A DNA stretch of 35,700 nucleotides from Candidatus Bipolaricaulota bacterium (lineage in GTDB: Bacteria > Bipolaricaulota > Bipolaricaulia > UBA7950 > UBA9294). Under the pieces are notes generated by a model. It was given only the letters and a program-made list of their open reading frames with translations. It ran no database searches and was not told where the DNA came from. Location of the stretch: contig WFSM01000063.1 of the NCBI GenBank assembly GCA_015485945.1, forward strand, positions 1 through 35,700, in the 5' to 3' direction. Within the stretch, counting starts at the first letter, position 1. Every line of letters starts with the position of its first letter. Made by a program: the position numbers and the translations under genes. Positions 32,614 to 35,700 of this stretch are shown one piece after another.

Positions 32614-32631
32614 TATTTAACTATTTAAATA
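32614..32631. promoter_or_regulatory. Palindrome, candidate ArsR operator
   Basis: Perfect 7-bp inverted repeat TATTTAA-CTAT-TTAAATA in the osmC/arsR divergent region. It ends one base before the arsR -35 box and lies about 13 bp from the osmC ATG, so a bound ArsR-type dimer could block both directions. Confidence 0.6.
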
Positions 32632-32632
32632 C

Positions 32633-32661
32633 TTGACTTCCACCATCACGCTGGATATCAT
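32633..32661 (+). promoter_or_regulatory. Sigma70-type promoter of the arsR-glutaredoxin operon
   Basis: TTGACT (32633-32638), 17 bp, TATCAT (32656-32661), both five of six to consensus. Predicted start near 32668, about 25 bases before the ATG. Confidence 0.7.
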
Positions 32662-32692
32662 TCTAGGCCAATGCGGCCAAAGGAGCAACTAA

Positions 32693-32971
32693 ATGGGGAA
32701 AGACGAAACGAGAAAATACTGGGTAGAAGTGTTCTCCGCGTTGGCGAGCGAACCGCGCTTGCAGATTGTGCAGATGATCACCGGGCGCAAGGTTGATTGC
32801 CAGGAGATCCTGGAGGAGTTACCATTGAGTCAACCGGCGATATCCTATCATCTCGGCAGGCTCGAACGGGCCGGGGTGCTCGTCAAAGAGCGGAAAGGTA
32901 CGCATAACTGCTACCATTTAAACCAGAGCCTATTAGCTTTAATCAATCTGTTGGAGGAGGATCTAGGATGA
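32693..32971 (+). CDS. ArsR-family regulator with two cysteines
   Basis: Winged-helix repressor of 92 residues with the ArsR pattern VFSALASEPRLQIVQMI, the recognition helix LSQPAISYHLGRLERAGVL and a wing with KERKGTHNCYHL. It has just two cysteines, Cys36 (KVDCQEIL, near the classic metal-site helix) and Cys73 in the wing. The usual CxC metal motif is absent. Given the thiol-redox genes around it, a dithiol redox or persulfide switch is plausible, but this is inference. The start follows AAAGGAGCAACTAA. It overlaps the glutaredoxin gene in ATGA and probably binds the palindrome upstream. Confidence 0.88.
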   Translation: MGKDETRKYWVEVFSALASEPRLQIVQMITGRKVDCQEILEELPLSQPAISYHLGRLERAGVLVKERKGTHNCYHLNQSLLALINLLEEDLG

Positions 32972-33207
32972 GCCATGAGGTTATAGTTTACACCACACCG
33001 ACTTGCCCATGGTGTCAGGCGACGAAGGAGTACCTGCGGGCACGTGAGATCGACTTTGAAGAGGTTGACGTTTCGGCCGATCCCGCCGCGGCGCAGGAGA
33101 TGATCGAGAAAAGCGGGCAGATGGGAACCCCGGTTGTGGACATCGACGGTGAGGTTATCGTTGGGTTCAACAAGCCGGAGATCGATCGGCTGCTAGACTT
33201 AAACTAG
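32968..33207 (+). CDS. Glutaredoxin/NrdH-like redox protein
   Basis: Small thioredoxin-fold protein of 79 residues with active site CPWC (Cys13, Cys16) in YTTPTCPWCQATKEYL, the cis-proline segment MGTPVVDIDGEVIVGFNKPE, and the short form typical of NrdH or clostridial glutaredoxin-like proteins. It would reduce disulfides in the cytoplasm, for example in ribonucleotide reductase or OsmC. Overlaps arsR by four bases and precedes the PDO gene by nine bases, so all three form one operon. Confidence 0.9.
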   Translation: MSHEVIVYTTPTCPWCQATKEYLRAREIDFEEVDVSADPAAAQEMIEKSGQMGTPVVDIDGEVIVGFNKPEIDRLLDLN

Positions 33208-33216
33208 GAGGAAACA

Positions 33217-33858
33217 ATGGCACTTATTGGAAAAGAGGATCAAGAGTATCTGCGGAACGAATTTTTGCGGTTGGAGCGCCCGGTTAAGCTTGTGCTGTTC
33301 ACGAGTGCGTCGTGCGCGTCGTGCGCGGACACCAAAACTCTACTTGATGAAACAGCCACTCTGTCGGACAAGATTTCCGTGATCAGCTATGACATCGATA
33401 ATGACGCGGACAAGGCTCAGGAGTACGGCGTCAACGGGCGTGCTCCCACAATTGCGGTCGTCGGTGATGAGGACTCCCACATTCGGTTCTACGGGATCCC
33501 GGCCGGCTACGAGTTCGGGACGCTGATCGAGGACATCATCGATGTCGGTCGCGGGGAAACCGGACTGACGGATGCCACCAAGGCTGCGCTTGCGGAACTG
33601 TCCGAGCCGGTTCACATCCAGGTATTCGTTACCCCAAGTTGCCCGTACTGCCCGCGGGCGGCACGGACCGCGCACATGATGGCGCTTGAGTCCGACAAAG
33701 TGAACTCCGACGTCATCCTGGCAGGCGAGTTCCCCGAGCTGTCCAACCAGTACAACGTGATGGCCGTCCCCAAGGTGGTCATCAACGAGGACACCAGTTT
33801 TGAGGGGGCAATTCCAGAAGAAGACTTCCTGTCGTTCGTCAAGCAGGCCGTCGTCTAA
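33217..33858 (+). CDS. PDO-type double thioredoxin-fold oxidoreductase
   Basis: Protein of 213 residues made of two thioredoxin-fold units, as in protein disulfide oxidoreductases of thermophiles and the glutaredoxin-like group of anaerobes. The first unit has CASC (Cys33, Cys36) and the second CPYC (Cys142, Cys145) in VTPSCPYCPRAAR; each unit has a cis-proline segment (RAPTIAVV and AVPKVVIN). In many relatives a thioredoxin reductase gene is adjacent, but none is visible here. The start follows AGGAGGAAACA. Last gene of the operon, followed by a terminator. Confidence 0.9.
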   Translation: MALIGKEDQEYLRNEFLRLERPVKLVLFTSASCASCADTKTLLDETATLSDKISVISYDIDNDADKAQEYGVNGRAPTIAVVGDEDSHIRFYGIPAGYEFGTLIEDIIDVGRGETGLTDATKAALAELSEPVHIQVFVTPSCPYCPRAARTAHMMALESDKVNSDVILAGEFPELSNQYNVMAVPKVVINEDTSFEGAIPEEDFLSFVKQAVV

Positions 33859-33886
33859 CCGGTACCGGTTGCGAAGATTTAGCTCA

Positions 33887-33924
33887 CAGCGCCTCGGGGT
33901 ATCCCGGGGCGCTGTTCTTGTTCC
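33887..33924 (+). terminator. Intrinsic terminator of the arsR-glutaredoxin-PDO operon
   Basis: Twelve-base-pair stem CAGCGCCTCGGG/CCCGGGGCGCTG (33887-33898 and 33903-33914, one T-G pair), loop GTAT, then TTCTTGTTCC. Lies 28 bp after the PDO stop. Confidence 0.82.
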
Positions 33925-33952
33925 GCGGCGAACAGGAAGATAAGGTAAAACC

Positions 33953-34654
33953 ATGGGAAAGATCATCCTTATAATCGATGATGAGCGGGAGCTCGTCGGT
34001 TCAATTGCCGACTACCTGCGACAGGCAGGGTATCGCCCGATCGGAGTATACGACGGCGCATCGGCACTCGACCGGGTTGCGGAGGATCGGCCCGATTTAG
34101 TAATCCTCGATCTCGGGCTGCCGGATATCGACGGGCTCGATGTCGCACGCGCCATCCGCGACCGAGGTGATATTCCGATTATCATGCTTACCGCGCGAGC
34201 GCAGGAAATTGATCGCATCGTCGGTCTCGAGATCGGGGCTGACGATTACATTGCCAAGCCGTTCTCCCCACGCGAGCTTGTGTTGCGCGTCCAGGCGGTG
34301 CTACGACGGTTGGCCGGTCCGGGGCCGGAGGCACCAGTGCGAATCAGCGATCTTGTGATCGACCTTACTGGGCGTGAAGTGACACGCGCCGGCAAGCCGG
34401 TTGAACTTACCCCAACTGAATTTGACCTCCTCGCGTTTCTCGTCCGCCGTCCCAACCGTGTGTTCACGCGCATGCAGCTGTTGCGCGAAGTGCAGGGATA
34501 CACTACCCCCGCTCTGATGCGCAACGTCGATAACCACATTATGAATCTGCGTCGCAAGATCGAGCCCGATCCGGCCACCCCGCAACTCATCAAGACGGTG
34601 TACGGGGTCGGGTACAAACTCGTTGTTCCGAAAGGAGGCGCCGACGCGGATTAG
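33953..34654 (+). CDS. OmpR/PhoB-family response regulator (second system)
   Basis: Regulator of 233 residues, paralogous to the one at 30219-30905. The receiver has the acidic residues in IIDDERE, the phosphorylation site in VILDLGLPDIDG and the lysine in IAKPFSPREL. The winged helix has LTPTEFDLLAFLVRRPNRVF and QLLREVQGY, the latter shared with the paralogue, and ends with YGVGYKLVV. The start follows ATAAGGTAAAACC. A weak TTGTTC-17-TAAGGT just upstream is not convincing as a promoter. The kinase gene follows immediately and overlaps its end, in contrast to the first system. Confidence 0.96.
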   Translation: MGKIILIIDDERELVGSIADYLRQAGYRPIGVYDGASALDRVAEDRPDLVILDLGLPDIDGLDVARAIRDRGDIPIIMLTARAQEIDRIVGLEIGADDYIAKPFSPRELVLRVQAVLRRLAGPGPEAPVRISDLVIDLTGREVTRAGKPVELTPTEFDLLAFLVRRPNRVFTRMQLLREVQGYTTPALMRNVDNHIMNLRRKIEPDPATPQLIKTVYGVGYKLVVPKGGADAD

Positions 34655-35700
34655 GGAAATATCACTTCGCTCTAAACTGTTTTTGGGGCTTGCCGTCGCC
34701 GTTTTCGCCTCGTTGGGAGCGGTGTACTGGCTGGCAACCAACCTCCTCATCAGCGATGCGATGGGATACATCGCAGCGGAACACGCAACACAGGCAATGG
34801 GGATTAAATCCAGTCTAGCTGACTATTACGCGACGAACGGAAGCTGGAGCGGGGTGGGGAATGTGTTTTCCAGTCACGGGCCATCCCGCGGTGGGATGAG
34901 AGGATCGGGCGGGATGTTCCTCCTCACTGACTCCGCTGGGAACGTAATTTACGCAACTTCCTCCAGTGCACGCCCGGCGAAGATATCGCCCCGTCTGCGT
35001 GCCAGGGGAATTCCGATTATCGTTGCCGGGAAGACAGTGGGAATCCTGTTCACGGGTCCTCTCCTCGGCCAATTTACTGATGTTGAAGCCCGCCTTCTCG
35101 CCTCCATCCAGCGCACTGTCGCTTACGCCGCAGCGATAAGCGTGGGGATCGCATTGTTAATTGGAATCGTGTTGGTCCGGATCATCACCGCTCCGTTCGT
35201 CCGGCTAACTGCTGCCACGCGGGCGATCGCGGCCGGCGACCTAGCCAAATCGGTCGCAGTTCACGGAGACGACGAGATCGGGCGGCTTGGGGCCGTGTTG
35301 GACGAGCTGCGCATGGGGCTCGCGCGGTCTGAGGGAGTACGCCGCCGGATGCTTGCCGACGTTGCCCACGAGCTCCGTAACCCACTTGCCATCGTGCGGG
35401 CCAAGATCGAGGCGATGCTTGACGGGGTTCAGCCCGCTGATGAGGAAAACCTAGTAAAAGTGAACGAACAGTTGGAGCATCTCGCGGGATTGATCGACGA
35501 CCTTCAAGATATCGCCCTTGCCGAAGCACACGAACTTCCGTTGCATCGTAAACCGGTCGACCTGGAGGCATTTCTACGTGGCGTGGCCGCTGACGCCCGT
35601 GTTCTCCTGTCCGGCACGGGAAAGGAGTTCCAACTGGATATTCCGCCCGTGCTGCCGGCGGTGACGGCCGATCCACAGCGATTACATCAAATTGTGTGGA
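34644..35700 (+). CDS. Sensor histidine kinase, 3' end outside window, unusual start
   Basis: Open frame to the window end, at least 352 residues: membrane helix (about 12-32), extracytoplasmic sensor with YYATNGSWSGVG, second helix (about 160-181), HAMP domain, HisKA with His242 in VAHELRNPLAIV, and the beginning of the ATPase domain, cut just before the expected NLLSNA box. A strong AAAGGAGG (34631-34638) overlaps the regulator end, but no ATG, GTG or TTG follows at normal distance. In frame are ACG at 34644 (five bases away, giving xRIREISLRSKLF) and ATT at 34650. A TTG at 34623 lies before the ribosome binding site. I place the start at 34644 with low certainty; the gene itself is certain. 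Confidence 0.85.

Overview
The window is a gene-dense, GC-rich stretch of a bacterial chromosome with 38 protein-coding genes, two of them cut by the window edges. I see no rRNA, tRNA, CRISPR array or transposase gene. Promoters match a housekeeping sigma factor well (TTGACN, 16-18 bp, TATAAT-like) and most genes have AGGAGG-type ribosome binding sites. The MEP isoprenoid pathway, TrpB2-type tryptophan synthase, a PDO-like double glutaredoxin, a DUF5317 protein and a stand-alone BioD/DRTGG protein suggest an anaerobic or thermophile-related lineage of a poorly cultured phylum. Bipolaricaulota/Acetothermia is my guess, not something the sequence proves.

Layout. (1) 1-6985, plus: housekeeping genes ribD (partial), purB, plsY, ftsH, dxr and a NIF3-like gene. 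(2) 6992-13276, minus: an accessory cluster of a TauE-like exporter, two half-size ChrA transporters, a one-domain asparaginase, hyuA and hyuB. (3) 13389-17271, plus: HD hydrolase, M3 oligopeptidase, MFS transporter. (4) 17291-19835, minus: PadR regulator, ABC ATPase, ABC permease, DUF2007 protein; divergent from 19956-23834, plus: S9 peptidase, GNAT, TrmO, flavin reductase, GNAT. (5) 23855-25873, minus: a 41-residue membrane peptide with its own promoter and terminator, then an HD-GYP protein and a DUF5317 protein. (6) 26286-27587, plus: trpB2 behind a structured leader. (7) 27644-30905: two diverged copies of a 322-bp structured repeat bracket a histidine kinase gene and a ykuK-like gene; the second copy fills the space between that kinase and its response regulator. 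(8) 31115-33858: BioD/DRTGG protein, then a thiol-redox island (osmC divergent from arsR-glutaredoxin-PDO) with a palindromic operator. (9) 33953-35700: a second, paralogous response regulator/kinase pair, cut by the window end.

The most interesting item is the paired 322-bp element. Both copies have the same length, both end in CAGCTTGCTG-type hairpins, and both contain a hairpin with compensatory changes, but two internal modules are in opposite order. On the minus strand the second copy contributes the stop codon of the response regulator and the Shine-Dalgarno and ATG of the kinase. The paralogous pair at 33953-35700 has no such gap, which supports insertion. Next come the 41-residue peptide upstream of the HD-GYP gene, the trpB2 leader, and the ArsR-controlled redox island.
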